Origin: Diadophis punctatus similis
Lineage: Eukaryota > Chordata > Lepidosauria > Squamata > Dipsadidae
Direction: 5' to 3'
DNA: 64,000 nt
Assembly: GCA_023053685.1 (NCBI GenBank)
Contig: JALIGW010000003.1
Span: forward strand, 46,149,996-46,213,995
Positions within the stretch are counted from its first letter, which is position 1, and every line of letters starts with the position of its first letter. A program made the translations under genes and the position numbers. This document shows, in pieces, positions 45,246-57,883 of this stretch. The notes beneath the pieces were generated by a model that was given only the letters and a program-made list of their open reading frames with translations, did not search any database and was not told the DNA's origin.

Positions 45246-45466
45246 GAGCCGAGGTGGCGCAGTGGTTAAAAGCAGCACTGCAGTTCAGCAGTTCAGCTGT
45301 TCAAATCTCACCGGCTCAAAGTTGACTCAGCCTTCCATCCTTCTGAGGTCGGTAAAATGAGGACCCAGATTGTTGGGGGCAATATGCTGAACTCTGTAAA
45401 CCGCTTAGAGAGGACTGTAAAGCACTATGAAGCGGTATATAAGTCTAAGTGCTATTGCTATTAGTA
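45246..45466 (+). mobile_element. Sauria-type tRNA-derived SINE
   Basis: Starts GAGCCGAGGTGGCGCAGTGG. A box TGGCGCAGTGG (45254-45264), B box GTTCAAATCTC (45299-45309), middle GTAAAATGAGGACCCAGATT, and a BovB-like 3' end TAAGTCTAAGTGCTATTGCT. Mobilised in trans by BovB LINEs. Well preserved. Confidence 0.93.
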
Positions 45467-47252
45467 AATTATTAGTAAACTATTTTTAGATTCATACAAT
45501 ACTCTTTTCCTGATGAGTATGTTTTATTCAACACAAGTTTATGAATCATGCATTCTTGGAAGCATGCAGTTCTATCTAATGGCTGTTGTAAGCAGTGGAT
45601 TTCCTACCTACCCCATTTTACAACGGGATGGGAGAGGCCTCAATAATTTTGCTGATTGCCAATGTAGTTACTTTTTGTAGAATAGCAAGAAGGGAATTTG
45701 TGTGATGTTGCCACAATATGAAAAAGAGCAGATGGTGCTCTCCCACCCCACCACCCCATTCCAATAATGTTGAAGTCTATCTCTGTTTCGCTCAGTTACG
45801 TGACTGTTGTGCTCCCCTGGGCGCTTTCCATAAAGACTTCCAGTAAGGAGAGAATCTCTCTGTTCTATGAAATTAACTATTTGGAAACGGCACCACTGAG
45901 GCTTTGTTATTTGTTTCTCAGGAGCCATTCCATTCTTTCTGCAGAAGAAAAAGGGGCCCATGATTTTTCTCTAAGCACTTAAGGCTGGCTTAGCAACTAC
46001 ATCACAGTTGGCAAAGCAACCGATCAGGTCAGGCTTTGCAATGTTGTTTTCTAAAGATTTTGGATCCCAGAATTCTCAGCCAGTAAAGGCGATGCATCTG
46101 GAGTCCCTCATTTTGGGCAAAGCTTGCTTCTTAGAATATGGACTTATCTCTAGTCTGTCATTTACCCACTTCAAAAGAACTTGCCATTCCTTTAGAACTT
46201 TTAAGGGCAAGTTTCACTCATATGTTCCTTTTGCATCTGGACAATAAGCAGTATGGAGGCTATGTGTCCTGTATTTATCTTGGGATCCTCTCATTTTACT
46301 AAGCCAAACTTCAAAAGTGGAACAGATATCTCACTGTTGGATGGGCCTTATGGTGAATGTTTCAGATAATTGCTATGGCTTTTCCAGGCTTGAAGTATTG
46401 TAAATGTTTTTGACTATAGCTGCCTCCATCCTTAGTCATTATTGACTAGGAGTGGTTGGAACTAATATAACGCATACAAAGTGCATCTGGTTAGAGAAGG
46501 CTTCTTTAGAGAATTTGAAGCCAACAGTTGTAATCAAAGAATGAGCATGTGTGTATTTCCTCATCATTATCAAATTCCCAAGTCCCAAAAGAATCTTTCT
46601 GGCTGTTGGCAGTATGTTAGTCATCCAACATTTTTCCCCAACTGACAATTGTCTCTCAGAATTGGTGTCACAATCTGTGTAATCCTTGGACCATATCACT
46701 GGCTACTGTTTTACTGAGATTTAAAGTCGTAACAGAGAGCAAAAGTGTTTAGCCAAGAAGTCCCTGATTCAGATCTCACTGCAAATGTGAACTTGTGTGA
46801 GTTCAGCAAGGCCTCCCCTCCCTTCTTTTGTAATAGAAATATAACGGGATTGAACTAAGATACAAAGATACAAAATCTCTGTAGCTGAAATCAGGTATCT
46901 CCTCAACACTGCTGATTGAGCAGCTGAGCTGATGAACTGTTGGCTCAAGATCAGTTTGATGCATTTCCTCTGGAATATTAAGGTGGGCAATTTCCCAGTG
47001 GAAACTGCCTTCTGGGATCCTTTCTCTTTCCTAGAGCCAAGGTACTGTCTTTCTCCAGTTGCTCTGTGTTTGTTCTTTCATTGCTGTGCTTTGGACAACC
47101 AAAATCAAGTGCTGTACTTTTACCCATATTAGTCATAGATAAAAATTCGATATGCACTGCCCTGTATCTGAATATGTTTTGGATTCCCTGAGTTATATGT
47201 TATTTGATTCTGCACTAATAAAATCATGACTTGAAACATATTTGCATAGATA
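45467..47252. other. Intron, nothing recognised
   Basis: Unique sequence with no repeat ends. Confidence 0.5.
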
Positions 47253-47515
47253 TCTTTCCTTTCCTTTCCTTTCCTTTCCTTTCCTTTCCTTTCCTTTCCT
47301 TTCCTTTCCTTTCCTTTCCTTTCCTTTCCTTTCCTTTCCTTTCCTTTCCTGTCCTGTCCTGTCCTGTCCTGTCCTGTCCTGTCCTGTCCTTCCCTTCCCT
47401 TCCCTTCCCTTCCCTTCCCTTCCCTTCCCTTCCCTTCCCTTCCCTTCCCTTTCCTTTCCTTTCCTTTCCTTTCCTTTCCTTTCCTTCCCTTCCCTTCCCT
47501 TCCCTTCCCTTTCCA
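47253..47515. repeat. Pentanucleotide array (TTTCC)n - (TGTCC)n - (CTTCC)n - (TTTCC)n - (CTTCC)n
   Basis: About 52 five-base units on one phase, with clean changes of variant: TTTCC to about 47349, TGTCC to about 47390, CCCTT-type to about 47448, TTTCC to about 47483, CCCTT-type to 47508. Confidence 0.96.
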
Positions 47516-48472
47516 CCCCTTGCCCCCTTTCTCCCATTAATACATCCCTTTCTAGTCCTGAAACTTCTCCTGGACTGTCCCACTGGAAAACTGTAAGGGT
47601 AGAGACCCTTATTCAAATAGAAAATGAGAGAGGGGGGGGAGAGGGAAAGGGAGAGGGAGAGGGATTAACTTTTTCCTCCAACATATCCATTTTTTCATTT
47701 GGGGAATGAGATGAAATTAGAAATGAAATATTCAAGCTTGTTCTCTGAAGTGACATGATCCAGAAAAGTTTTTATCACTTGATTCTCCAACATGTATATG
47801 GGCAAAATTAGCTGAAAGATAGGCATCAACTATTAGGCATCTTTTCTTGTTATTTCTCTTAAATTCAAATTTATTCTCTTTGATTCATATAGAATACTAC
47901 AAAGCTGAATTGCCATCATTTTCCTAAGTTGAGAATTTAGTCCATTTTACGCTGCTGTTGCAATACAAAGTTCCATTGGTATAAAGTTAACTTTAATTAT
48001 TAAATGCAGCCTTCCCCCACACTACACCGAACAACTCATCTGCTGCTTCTCTGAATGTTTTATGGCTTTTTGCATTTCTCTGCTGCGGACATAGATTACT
48101 AAAATGAAATGGTTATTAATATTATAACTCATCACAGACATAGTTCCCTAAAGTATTGCTTCATATTTGAAGATAACATTTGAGGCTTATTTTGTCCTTA
48201 TTTTTCCCTTCCCAACTGCTATATAGTTAATCTGTGTATATTGCTATTCTTTGTCAGTCCCCAGCAACTTACTTCCCAACAGAGGCATTAAAAAAGCCTG
48301 GGGAAAAAATATATGAAAAGGCAGTAACCACCATGGACATAGAGAATGAACTAAGAAACTGAGCTTGCTCAGTACCTGAACAAATGCCCCTGGCTTAATT
48401 ACAGCCCCCAGTTATAAGCAGACATTCAGAACAATTTATTTGCCACTGCAGTAGTTCAGAAGTGCTCCTACT
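47516..48472. other. Intron, nothing recognised
   Basis: A purine-rich gagagggaaaggg stretch at about 47625-47665, otherwise unique. Confidence 0.5.
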
Positions 48473-48480
48473 ATATAGAT

Positions 48481-48569
48481 CAGTGTTTCTCAGCCTTATC
48501 AACTTTAAGATGTGTGGATTTCAGCTCGCAGAATTCCACAACAAAAGATGCTAAGCTTCAGAAACACTG
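48481..48569. mobile_element. Foldback hAT MITE, diverged
   Basis: Starts CAGTGTTTCTCAGCC, ends CTTCAGAAACACTG; the middle has a degenerate GGATTTCAGCTCGCAGAATT. No target duplication. Confidence 0.7.
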
Positions 48570-48798
48570 TCCTGAATCATAGAAAGAAGCCAATTGAAGT
48601 TTAAGGTGATAGGGGATGCCTGAGATATTATACCAGTTTGAAATCTGGAATATCTGGGAGGAAGGAAATCTTTCATTGGCCTTGGTTTCCAAACTAATGG
48701 TAGGATTTGGGCTAGATGAAACATAGGGGTGTGTGTATGTATACATACATATACACATACATGGAGAGAGGGAGAGAGATGGTGGTTGTGGTAGTAAT

Positions 48799-49122
48799 CA
48801 GAGATGGGTTCCTGCCTGTTCTTGCTGGTACGGTTAATTGCTGTTGTTCGGCGCAGAGCCGAAGTCGCTGCTGCCGTTCGCGGCCCGGGAGCTTTCCCCG
48901 GGCGCTTTCCCCGCCCGCATGGACACCGCCAATTGCGTTCTTTTGCCCTCTGCGCATGCAGAATGCTTTGCGCATGCACAGAGGGCAAAAGAACGCAATT
49001 GGCGGCGTCCATGCGGGCGGGGAAAGCGCCCGGGGAAAGCCCCTGTGCCGCGAACGGCAGCAGCGTCTTTGGCTCTGCGCCGAACAACAGCTATTAACCG
49101 TACCGGCAGGAACCCACCTCTG
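48799..49122. mobile_element. GC-rich foldback hAT element, CAGAGGTGGGTTCC family
   Basis: Starts CAGAGATGGGTTCCTGCC and ends GGCAGGAACCCACCTCTG, flanked by gtagtaat / gtggtaat (7 of 8). Long inverted arms meet at TTTTGCCCTCTGCGCATGC. ORFs of up to 178 codons on both strands are mirror artefacts. Confidence 0.92.
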
Positions 49123-49130
49123 GTGGTAAT

Positions 49131-51539
49131 GTCTATGAGATTGGAGTTATGAAGCTAACATGTTTAGTACAAGGATGGGGGAATGCCTCAACTCAAAGGC
49201 AATTCTTGGAATTGTGGGCATGTGGTATGGAAGGAATAGAAAACTGCCTTAGATGGTAGGCATGAATGTTGGCAGTGAGTTTTGCTCTTAGCCTAACCAG
49301 ATGGCTAAACATAAATATCTCCATTGTTAGAAGAGTGAAGAATATTTGTACTTGTTTTTCATATAAAGTCAGAGAGGGGGAAAGAGTCCTTCCCTCGTAT
49401 GAACTCAACCCAGCTGATCATTTGTTACCTCTTAATAAGAGTTAAACTAAATGTGTCTGTATTGAAGGTGGATATTTTTAAAATTGCAAATAGCAGTTGG
49501 TGGGTAGGAGGGACTGTCAAAGCAATTGTGATGGGGGAAATTTCAGCTTTTCCTTCCCTGGAAAGATTCTGGAAAATACTTTGGTGAAGAGAGGGGGAGA
49601 TTTGTGTTGAAGGGATCATGTTTTACTACTTCCTTAAATTTTCATTTAGTGCTTGGTTCTTCACCCTTGCTAAGCTTAGGCTGCAATGCCAGTGGGGTAA
49701 AAATTTGTCAAAGTCTTCATAGATCTAGTTATCTCTACAGTTCCCACAATTCCTGAATTTCATTGACCAGATCGGCAGAGACTTCTGGTTCTAATCATCT
49801 GGATGGTTCGTGTTGGGCAAGACTGGCTTATACATTATAATAAGAGTAACTGGATACATGGCAGCTTGTAGATATGAAAAAAGTTCACTTTGAGGACAAT
49901 TCCGAGGCTCTATCGGTGGCATTTATAGAAGTCACAGATAATCTCAATTCATCTCTTTTCATCTTAATAGAATAGGATGTTTGGTGGAAACTGAATGCCA
50001 AACTGACAGGTTTAACCTTTTTTGAAGAAGAAGTAAGAAGCTTCAAATATTAACCCTCTGAGGGGAATCAATTTACTTTATTTTCCTCCACAGATAGCAG
50101 AGACTTAGTCTCTGCTCAGGAACTAAAGAGGGTCAAGCCTATTAGGACTCAGAAAGGAGACCACCTGGGAACCCTAAGCAAAATTGATCCGTAGGCAAAA
50201 TAGAGGAGGCACCCTTCCCCCGCAAACCTCAAATCTGTGGAAAAAGCATTGGCAGTAGAAAACCATTGTTGCTAAGAAAAATACTGTACATGGTTAGATC
50301 TGTGAAGTCATCAGGAATTAAACTTGACTCAAGGGTGTTTTTATTTTCACTGCAGTCATAGATATTGTAACTGTACAGTACATTTATTGAATATCCCGAA
50401 GGCCTTTTCAAAAAAAAGAAAAACAGAACAAACAGATACAGAAACAACCATACAAAAATATATATGGTACATGACATCAAAATTCAACGATATCAAAATT
50501 CAATAACTAAATTTCTAAAACTAGATAACCCAAATAAAATATCTCGTCTCTAACTCAGCTCATCTTTCTTACAGTCATTGAAATTCTTTGTATTGTAACT
50601 GGGTAGTGAACCATGTTGCAATTCAAGATTAGATCCAGTCACCTGCCCCAAGTAGGATGCCCACTAGCATCGAGCTTAAAACTGCAGAAATCAGCCTCAG
50701 ACCAACATACGATGCCTCTGCCTTCCCAAAAATAACAGATGCTCAGCCCATAGCAACATGATCCTTTGGGGGATTTGCTAAAAACATCCCATATTATTAC
50801 TATTATTTTAAGCTCTGTGTTTTCCTGCTAACAGATGCATACTGAAAGTGACTCAGTTACTGTAATGAAGTTCAGCATCTCTGTGTGGCAAGCACACCAA
50901 CTCTATGGAAATTAGTTTTAATTATATATTGTGTTTAGCTACTTCTTCAATCAACAAAGTGTAAATATTTTGAATAAATAAACATGGATTCTTTGATAAA
51001 CAAAATGTTGAAGGGGAATGCGTGAAAGACAGAGTATTCTGAGATTGTTCTTGGGATCTATTGGAATCTATTGGAGCCACTCTCCCATCTCAGGAGTCAC
51101 ATATGTATCAGTTTTGAACTGCTTTATTATAGCATATTCAACACCCTCTCTTTTTACCTTTCTTTTCTTTTTCTCTTTCACATTTACATCTTTTTTTAAA
51201 GTACTTATTATACATGTAAAATCTTTTTAATAAAAACTATGTTAGAAAAAAATCAAAAGCTACAGTATATAAAATACAATAAAAATCAAAGCTCATAACA
51301 ATCACAACATTAAATGTATGCCCTTTAAAATATGAAGGCTTAAATTGCCTGAATTACACAAAAGAACTTTAAAAAAAAGAATAATCCTAGTAAATATACC
51401 TATCTGGGAAAATTGTTCCAAAACACTGTAAAAAAAGACCCTCTCTCTATTATTAGCTGTCTCATGTTCACATATTGGAATATCAACCTCTCTTTCAGCC
51501 TTATTAGGGTTAGGGTTAAATTTATAATTTATAATATGT
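49131..51539. other. Intron, mostly unrecognised
   Basis: AT-rich at 51200-51480, possibly an old reversed LINE 3' end; no motif is strong enough to name a family. Confidence 0.4.
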
Positions 51540-51917
51540 GGGGCGCGGTGGATCAGTGGCTAAGACGCTGAGCTTGTCGATCAGAAATGTCGGCAGTTCG
51601 GCAGTTCGAATCCCTAGCGCCACGTAACGGAGTGAGCTCCCGTTACTTGTCCCAGTTTCTGCCAACCTAGCAGTTCGAAAGCATGTAAAAATGCAAGTAG
51701 AAAAATAGGGACCACCTTTGGTGGGAAGGTAACAGCGTCCCGTGCACCTTTGGTGTTCCGTGCCCCTTTAGCCTTCAGTCATGCTGGCCACATAACCACA
51801 GAGACGTCTTCGGACAGCGCTGGTTCTTCGGCTTTGAAACGGAGATGAGCACCATCCCTTAGAGTTGGGAACTACTAGCGCATATGTGCAAGGGGAACAC
51901 CTTTACACCTTTACCTA
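51540..51917 (+). mobile_element. tRNA-derived SINE with CTTTACCT tail
   Basis: A box TGGATCAGTGGC (51549-51560), B box AGTTCGAATCCC (51603-51614), a 3' part with GGAGATGAGCACC and a tail ctttacacctttacct. Flanks atttataatatgt / atttataataatgt are a likely target duplication. About 378 bp. Confidence 0.9.
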
Positions 51918-52047
51918 AATTTATAATAATGTCAGAAAGTTGTTTTTGATCCACCTCCCCCAACAAAATGTTATCCAGGTATTCTTGAGCTAATACATCC
52001 AATCAGAAAGTTACAATCTTAAGAAAATTGGAAGGCCACTGTTTAGG

Positions 52048-52161
52048 CAGTGTTTCTCAATCATGGCAACTTTAAAATGGATGAACTTCAACTCTTCAAC
52101 TCACTGGGGAATTGTAGAAGTTGAAATCACATCTTAAAAGTTAACAAGTCTGAGAAACACC
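52048..52161. mobile_element. Foldback MITE, degraded
   Basis: Starts CAGTGTTTCTCAATCATGG, arms ggatgaacttcaact / gaagttgaaatcac, ends gtctgagaaacacc. Old copy. Confidence 0.75.
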
Positions 52162-52236
52162 AGCTTAAGGAATATCATTCTAAAGCAAATTTTTTCACTA
52201 CCTAACTCCTGACTTGTAGCTCTTGTTTCCCTAGGA

Positions 52237-52359
52237 CAGGGGTAGGCAAAGTTGGCTCTTCTATGACTCATGGACTTCAACTCCCAGAATTCCTAAGCTA
52301 GCATGATTGGCTCAGAAATTCTGGGAGTTGAAGTCCACGAGTCATAGAAGACTCCCCTG
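52237..52359. mobile_element. Foldback hAT MITE (CAGGGGTAGGCAAAG type)
   Basis: Starts CAGGGGTAGGCAAAG and ends GAAGACTCCCCTG, with a perfect 8-bp target duplication ccctagga (52229-52236, 52360-52367). Confidence 0.94.
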
Positions 52360-52367
52360 CCCTAGGA

Positions 52368-53254
52368 CAAGCCCCTAACTATTTGAAGCCAGTGGGCACA
52401 TTTGGAATTTTTGAAAACTGGGATTTTCAACACATTTGGAATTTTTGAAAGCCGTGCAGGGCAGGGTTTGCCCAATTTCAAAATGGTATCAGAATTCTAC
52501 CTGCCATTCCTTCTTGTTTGCCATCATAAAAACTTTTATCTCTGTTTTACCTCCATTCTTTTTTGTGAACAAGCGGATACAAATTTGAAACAAGCAGCCA
52601 TGTCTAATATTTATTTTCTAAAAAAAAAGTAATGGGACAAAGTTGGGGCCCATATGCATTCTTGAAGGTGAAGTTAAACAGAAGTCTTAATATAAAGGAC
52701 AAATAAATCCACGAATGTTTTTTTAAATGCACAAATCAGGTGAAGAGGAATCAAAGAAGTTATTGGTGATCATGTTGGCACCATAATATATTTTCAGCTC
52801 TGATAACCCTTGTATTGCAAACTGTGTCTGGGCATAGCAGGAAAGTTCATTCTACAACATGCAGGCAATTTTTTTTTTGAAGGAAACTGACAGGATGACA
52901 TTTTCTACAGCACATAATAAATAACCCAGCCCACATGTGTAAATAGCATGCTTGGTATATTTTCTTAACACAACTTTATATCTTTCTCTTGTTCCCATTG
53001 ATTTTAACTTCCTTTCCTTTGATCTTTAAATGGTCATAAAAGATAAGTTCTGCTGTACTCCTATTACCGGGGCATCTGCCAGCATAAATTATACAAGTAA
53101 AGTAGAGAGGATTCTAGCCTGTCTTGGAATATGATGGACTAAGGTCCAAAATGCTTTGCTAGCACAATTAATTTTGAACTATTTGCCTGCCTCTTATTTC
53201 ACGGTATTGCACATCAAAAGGGTAGGGAAAAGCTAGATTTGCAGACTTCCCATC

Positions 53255-53255
<1 letters not shown>
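52368..53255. other. Intron, nothing recognised
   Basis: Small duplication cacatttggaatttttgaaa at 52397 and 52431. Confidence 0.5.

Positions 53256-53326
<71 letters not shown>
53256..53326. repeat. (CA)n microsatellite
   Basis: About 35 uninterrupted CA units. Confidence 0.97.
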
Positions 53327-53328
<2 letters not shown>

Positions 53329-53607
53329 CTTGCTTAAACCTGAGGAAGTTCCTACTTGTGTTGACCAGGAATGCTAAAATCTGCTCTAGATACCTGCACA
53401 TTTAATACAGTGTCGTAGGGCTATGTGATCGTTTTTGACATTCTGGCTTTATTTGACTAATTCATTGTCCCAGGAACACTTTGGTTCATGAATCAGCTGT
53501 TCTTGGAACCAGTGTTTGCCCTCCAGCTGCAAATTATCTTAAATGCCAATCCCAAATTATTTCCCTTGCTAGCATTATCAGAACTACTGGAATCCAGAGG
53601 GCGCATA

Positions 53608-53830
53608 AAGTCTTTATTTTTATTTTGCTATATTTTATATCCTACCTTTCCTTAAAAAAAATCAATATAACAAGTTCTGCCTCCAGTTTCCCCTCCCCCA
53701 CACTACATCAAAACTGAAAGACTGGGATAACACATATCAACCCAACATCACTCAGTAACCACAGCTAAAGGTGATTTGAACCCAAGACTTCTCGTTCTTC
53801 ACCAACATTGTTTATTAAAGTACTACATCT
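53608..53830 (-). mobile_element. tRNA-derived CORE-type SINE, diverged
   Basis: Reversed, it has gggttcaaatcacc (B-box-like) and a tail aaggtaggatataaaat as in the 21245 copy. Confidence 0.5.
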
Positions 53831-54718
53831 AAGCAGTGTTAGGCAGTATCAGGTTTTTATCTTGTGTTCTTTAACAGAAAATATTCTGCAGAATCCAATT
53901 TGGATCACGGGGACCAAAGGGTTATAGTCTTCTGAGGTTTCGGACTTGTCCTGGAGCCCCTCCTCAGGGAGCTTCTCTCCCACCGGAATGTGCCCCTCTC
54001 ACATTCCAGTGAGAGAGAAATTCCCTTCAACATTATCCTGGAACACGTATATTTGCCTTCATTCATGAGTGAATATTCTCTTCCTTTCTGTATAAGCATT
54101 TGATTCATCCTTAAACATATTTAGGTGACTGCAACCTGATGGGCCTATTGGGCTTAATAGCAGAGGCTGTCTTTTCATTCACATAGTTATAGCTTAAGTT
54201 CTGTCCTGAATGTTTTTGAATGATTACTATCTGCTCTTTGCTCAGTTTTCTAGAGTACTTTCTCTGTTTCATCTACAATACTTTCTTTTATGGCTTTTTA
54301 GATGTCACCAATTTAAAGCTGGTATCCCCATTTTCTTGCTTCCATTTGTGGACTTTTTCCCTTTGGGAGGCTGGCTTGAGGATGCAAAATCCTGAGGCTC
54401 CTCTGTGTGGCAAATACTCATCAAAAGCTTAATCAAACTCATTATTTTTCTTTTGCTTCTGGCAAATTTCAAATTGTGAAAATCACAATTCATCACAGAA
54501 AGCAAGAGGAAAGCTGGCAATTCAGCATAAAGTTTGTATAGACAAACAGGTATTTTAAAGTTCCCGTTTCAGTATTTTTACCTACCGTAACTTTTCTTTG
54601 CCTTTTAAAGAAACCTAGAAATTCCCCTTTTATGGGAAGGCAATTTCATATCCTGTCATCTTAGGTATCTGGATTTGTTCCATTCTGCCTTGGTCTTGAA
54701 AATCTCTGCTGCCATTTG
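53831..54718. other. Intron, nothing recognised
   Basis: Unique sequence. Confidence 0.5.
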
Positions 54719-54726
54719 GTATATAC

Positions 54727-56624
54727 CAGTGATGGCGAACCTATGGCACGGGTGCCACAGGTGGCACGCGGAGCCATATCTGCCGGCACGCGAGCCTTTG
54801 CCCTAGCTCAGCTCCAGCGTGCATGTGCATGCCCGCCAGCTGATTTTTGGCTCGCGCAGAGGCTCTGGGAGGGTGAGTTCAGCCTCCAGAGGGCCTCTGG
54901 GGTGGCAGGGGGGAGCATTTTTGCCCTCCCCAAGCTCCAGGAAAGCCTCTGGAGCCTGGGGAGGGCGAAAAATGGGCCTACCGGGCCCACTGGAAGTCAT
55001 GAAACGGTAAGGTGACCAGACGTCCCGATTTTGGCGGGACACACCCGCTTTTTCACCATTTGTACCGCATCCCGCCCGCCCTCTTAAAAAGTCCCGATTT
55101 TTTAAAACAATGCCCGACTAGGGCATTCTTTCAAAAAATCGGCCTGAAAGGCAGCAGGCCTCTCAGCTCGGGCCGGCGTTGGCGGCGGGCAGGCGCTGGA
55201 AGCTGGGGGGAGGGGGAAGGGAGGCTGCTCCTCCTCTCCTTCCCCCGCCCCATCCCTAGCCCCGCCCTCGGAGGCGCCGCTGCGGTTGGGAGGGGTGAGG
55301 GACGAGGAGCCGTCGCCGCTTTGAGTTTACGAGCGGCTCCTCGCCTTAAGAAAAAAAAAAGCCGGGACACAGACCCGGCATATATCAGCAGCTGGTTGCT
55401 AGGCTCAGAAGAGAGGCTCGCCTTAAAATCGGGCCTTCCCAGCCCAGGGAAGAAGGTCCGGGTTTCTGGTTGCAGGAGAGGCACAGCCTCCACTCCCACC
55501 CCCGCGCAGACTCTGGCCTGCTCGGAAAGGCGAGGAGGAGCCGCCGCCCCCACCCTCGGGCCGCCGCCTTATGGAGCCGGGGGTTCAGGCACATGTGTTT
55601 CTAATGCACCATGAGCCCCAGGGCGCCGGCGTGCGGAAAATGGCACCAAATTCCTTTCTGCTCAAGTAATGGGCCCCAGCAGTCTCCTCAAGGGGGAAGG
55701 GCGGTTGGCGAGACCCCAGGCGTGGAGGAAGGGGGAGCACCACGCCACCTTTTGGGGGAAGGGGGCACAGCTGCTCGGGAAAGGCGAGCCTTAAGAGGGC
55801 GTGGCTTTAGCTGGACCGACGCTCGGAGAAAGCAAAAGCCAACAGGTCGCGGCTGCTCTCGGCCTTTCTAGAAAGCCTGGCGGAGCAGCTTCCCCGGGCG
55901 AGCTTCCAGCGGGGCGGCACGCCGGCCCTGAGCGCGCTCACCTCTCACACCCCCGGGAGCAAAAGGCAGCGGCACACCTCGCTGCCGCTGTTGCCCTGGG
56001 GCCGGGCGGGCGACCGGGAGACCGCGGCGCTTGGATGTTTGGAGCAGGTAAGCTGCCGGCGGCCTCCTTTCCCCGTCTCCCGCCTCCCGTTCGTTGCTTG
56101 CCAGCCCGGCCGAAGGGAAGGCGGGAGGCGAGGAAAGGCCTCCCGAAAGGAGGGGAGGCTTCGGGAGCCCGCCTCCCTTTCGGGAGGCCTTTCCTCGCCT
56201 CCCGCCTTCCCTTCGGCCGGGCTGGCAAGCAACGAACGGGAGGCGGGAGACGGGGAAAGGAGGCCGCCGGCAGCTTACCTGTCGCGAGCTGCAGGCATCC
56301 AAGCGCCCTCCCGCTTCCCCCCCCTCCCCCCCACCTCACCTGGACGCCGACATTTGCTGTTTTGCCCTCTGCGCATGCGCAGCGTTCTGCGCATGCGCAG
56401 AGGGCAAAACAAATGGCGGCGCCCAGGCGGCCCCCCCCGTCCCGCTTTAAAAAAAAAAATCTGGTCACTTTATGAAACGGGGGAGTGGGGGGGTCACACA
56501 CGCATGCGCAGGGGGGTGGGGCAAGTGGGGGGCTTTGAATTATGGGTGTGGGCACGCATGTGTGTGTGATAGCGCGCACACACACTATTTCGGCACCCGA
56601 GGAAAAAAAGGTTCGCCATCACTG
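54727..56624. mobile_element. hAT MITE of the CAGTGATGGCGAACC family, split by another hAT
   Basis: Starts CAGTGATGGCGAACC and ends GGTTCGCCATCACTG, with a perfect 8-bp target duplication gtatatac (54719-54726, 56625-56632). Without the inner insertion it would be about 425 bp, like the copy at 61307. Confidence 0.95.
55008..56472. mobile_element. GC-rich hAT element, TAAGGTGACCAGA ends, with extra cargo (1465 bp)
   Basis: Starts TAAGGTGACCAGACGTCCCG, ends TCTGGTCACTTTA, with a perfect 8-bp target duplication tgaaacgg (55000-55007, 56473-56480). It shares the 55200-55295 block and the 55985-56472 part with the element at 13847, but about 55300-55980 is not in that copy. It contains two perfect TGCGCATGCGCA sites (56370-56381, 56388-56399). 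ORFs here run in all frames and show no known domain. Confidence 0.93.
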
Positions 56625-56632
56625 GTATATAC

Positions 56633-57883
56633 GCTTGAAATTCCTCTACTTCCAGAACATGTTAGATGGAGGTTCTGAAAATTCACCCCTTTGTTGTGTG
56701 ACCCCCCCCCTGAGGAATGATGGTTCTAATTAATATCTGACTAATTGAAGTACTTGGAGACTTAGTCATGTAACCTTCAGATATTCTCACTAGGCTAGCT
56801 TTGTCTCAAGGCGACTACTAGTTGATGTGATGCAAAGAGGAAATTAGCAGTTCTTGATGCAACAAACTTCTGTCTTCACAAGTGATATTTTTTCTCCTCC
56901 CCTTTGCTGATTATATTTTGCTCTGTCCCTCCAGCTGTGCCTATGTAACTGTGCTGCTTTCTGTGTGCGTCACTTGCTGTAATATCTCTAGCTTGCACCT
57001 AAAAGTGGAGCATTTCTTCCAAATGTGCCTGCTGGCTTGGCAGAGTTCTTGCTTTTTGGAAACAAAACAAACAACTTTGCCTGCCGAGCTTGGAAATTCT
57101 GACATGCTGGAGGTGGCACAGATTTTTGATAATTGAAATATTATAAAAACAATAATTTGGCTGAAACTCAATCGATTAAATATTGTTTCTTGTTTTGCTT
57201 TATTGTGTTTAGTTTCTTTCCTGAGCTAATTGATGCATGTTTTACCTGTTTCTGCCTTCATGTGTATTATCTGCAGTGCTGCATAACTAGAAACAGCAGT
57301 GCTAGTACATCCAGCTTTAATAACTAAATCTTGACCATTGCATGTAAAGTGGAAAAGTGGAAAAAACCATATGCCGTTCAAGGAAACAATTTTTGATAAG
57401 AAGGGAGGGAAAGTCAACAAATCCTCCGTGCACCCTCTTTCTTCTCTTCTGTTGATGTTGTTTCTTTTCACCTGCCAAGACTAAAATCTTTGTCCTGAAG
57501 CAGAACTAGGCAAACCGTGGTACTCAGCCCAATTTCTGAACTGTCTGTAAGTTATCAGATCTCTGAAAGAAGCCTCTCCCCAGCCAGTGTGGCTATTTCT
57601 CAAAATGCTAGAAGTTGAAGTCAGCACATCTGAAAGTTACTCACTCTGGAGACTAAGAGATGAAAGAATTATTTCCTGCTCTTAAGCCTGGAAGGAGGCA
57701 ATTGATGACGCTTGTAAGAAGCATAAAACAAAGATATTTAATGCTACCTCTTATTTAAATGTATCCAGCCTAGCCTATCAGTTTGGAGTGTGATAAAAAT
57801 ACTGTTTCTTTTCAAGTCTTCTTGCTAATGGTTATAATGCTACTGCACTTGTCGCACTCATTTGGTTCCCTTTCCCTTTTCAG
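56633..57883. other. CPNE5: Intron upstream of copine exon C
   Basis: 57560-57640 may be a decayed foldback MITE (ccccagccagtgtggct, gaagttgaagtcag). The rest is unique and ends in the exon C acceptor. Confidence 0.45.

Noticed and set aside
45246..45320. tRNA gene (A and B boxes)
   Set aside because: It is the head of a SINE; no cloverleaf acceptor pairing and the 3' part is SINE sequence.
47193..47709. Long ORFs over the pentanucleotide array
   Set aside because: Pure repeat translation (KGKER and FPFLS units).
51504..51518. Telomere-like ttagggttaggg
   Set aside because: Only two units within ordinary AT-rich sequence; chance.
55012..56585. ORFs of up to 224 codons, possible gene
   Set aside because: Same reason; they are inside a hAT element with perfect target duplications and show no recognisable protein family.
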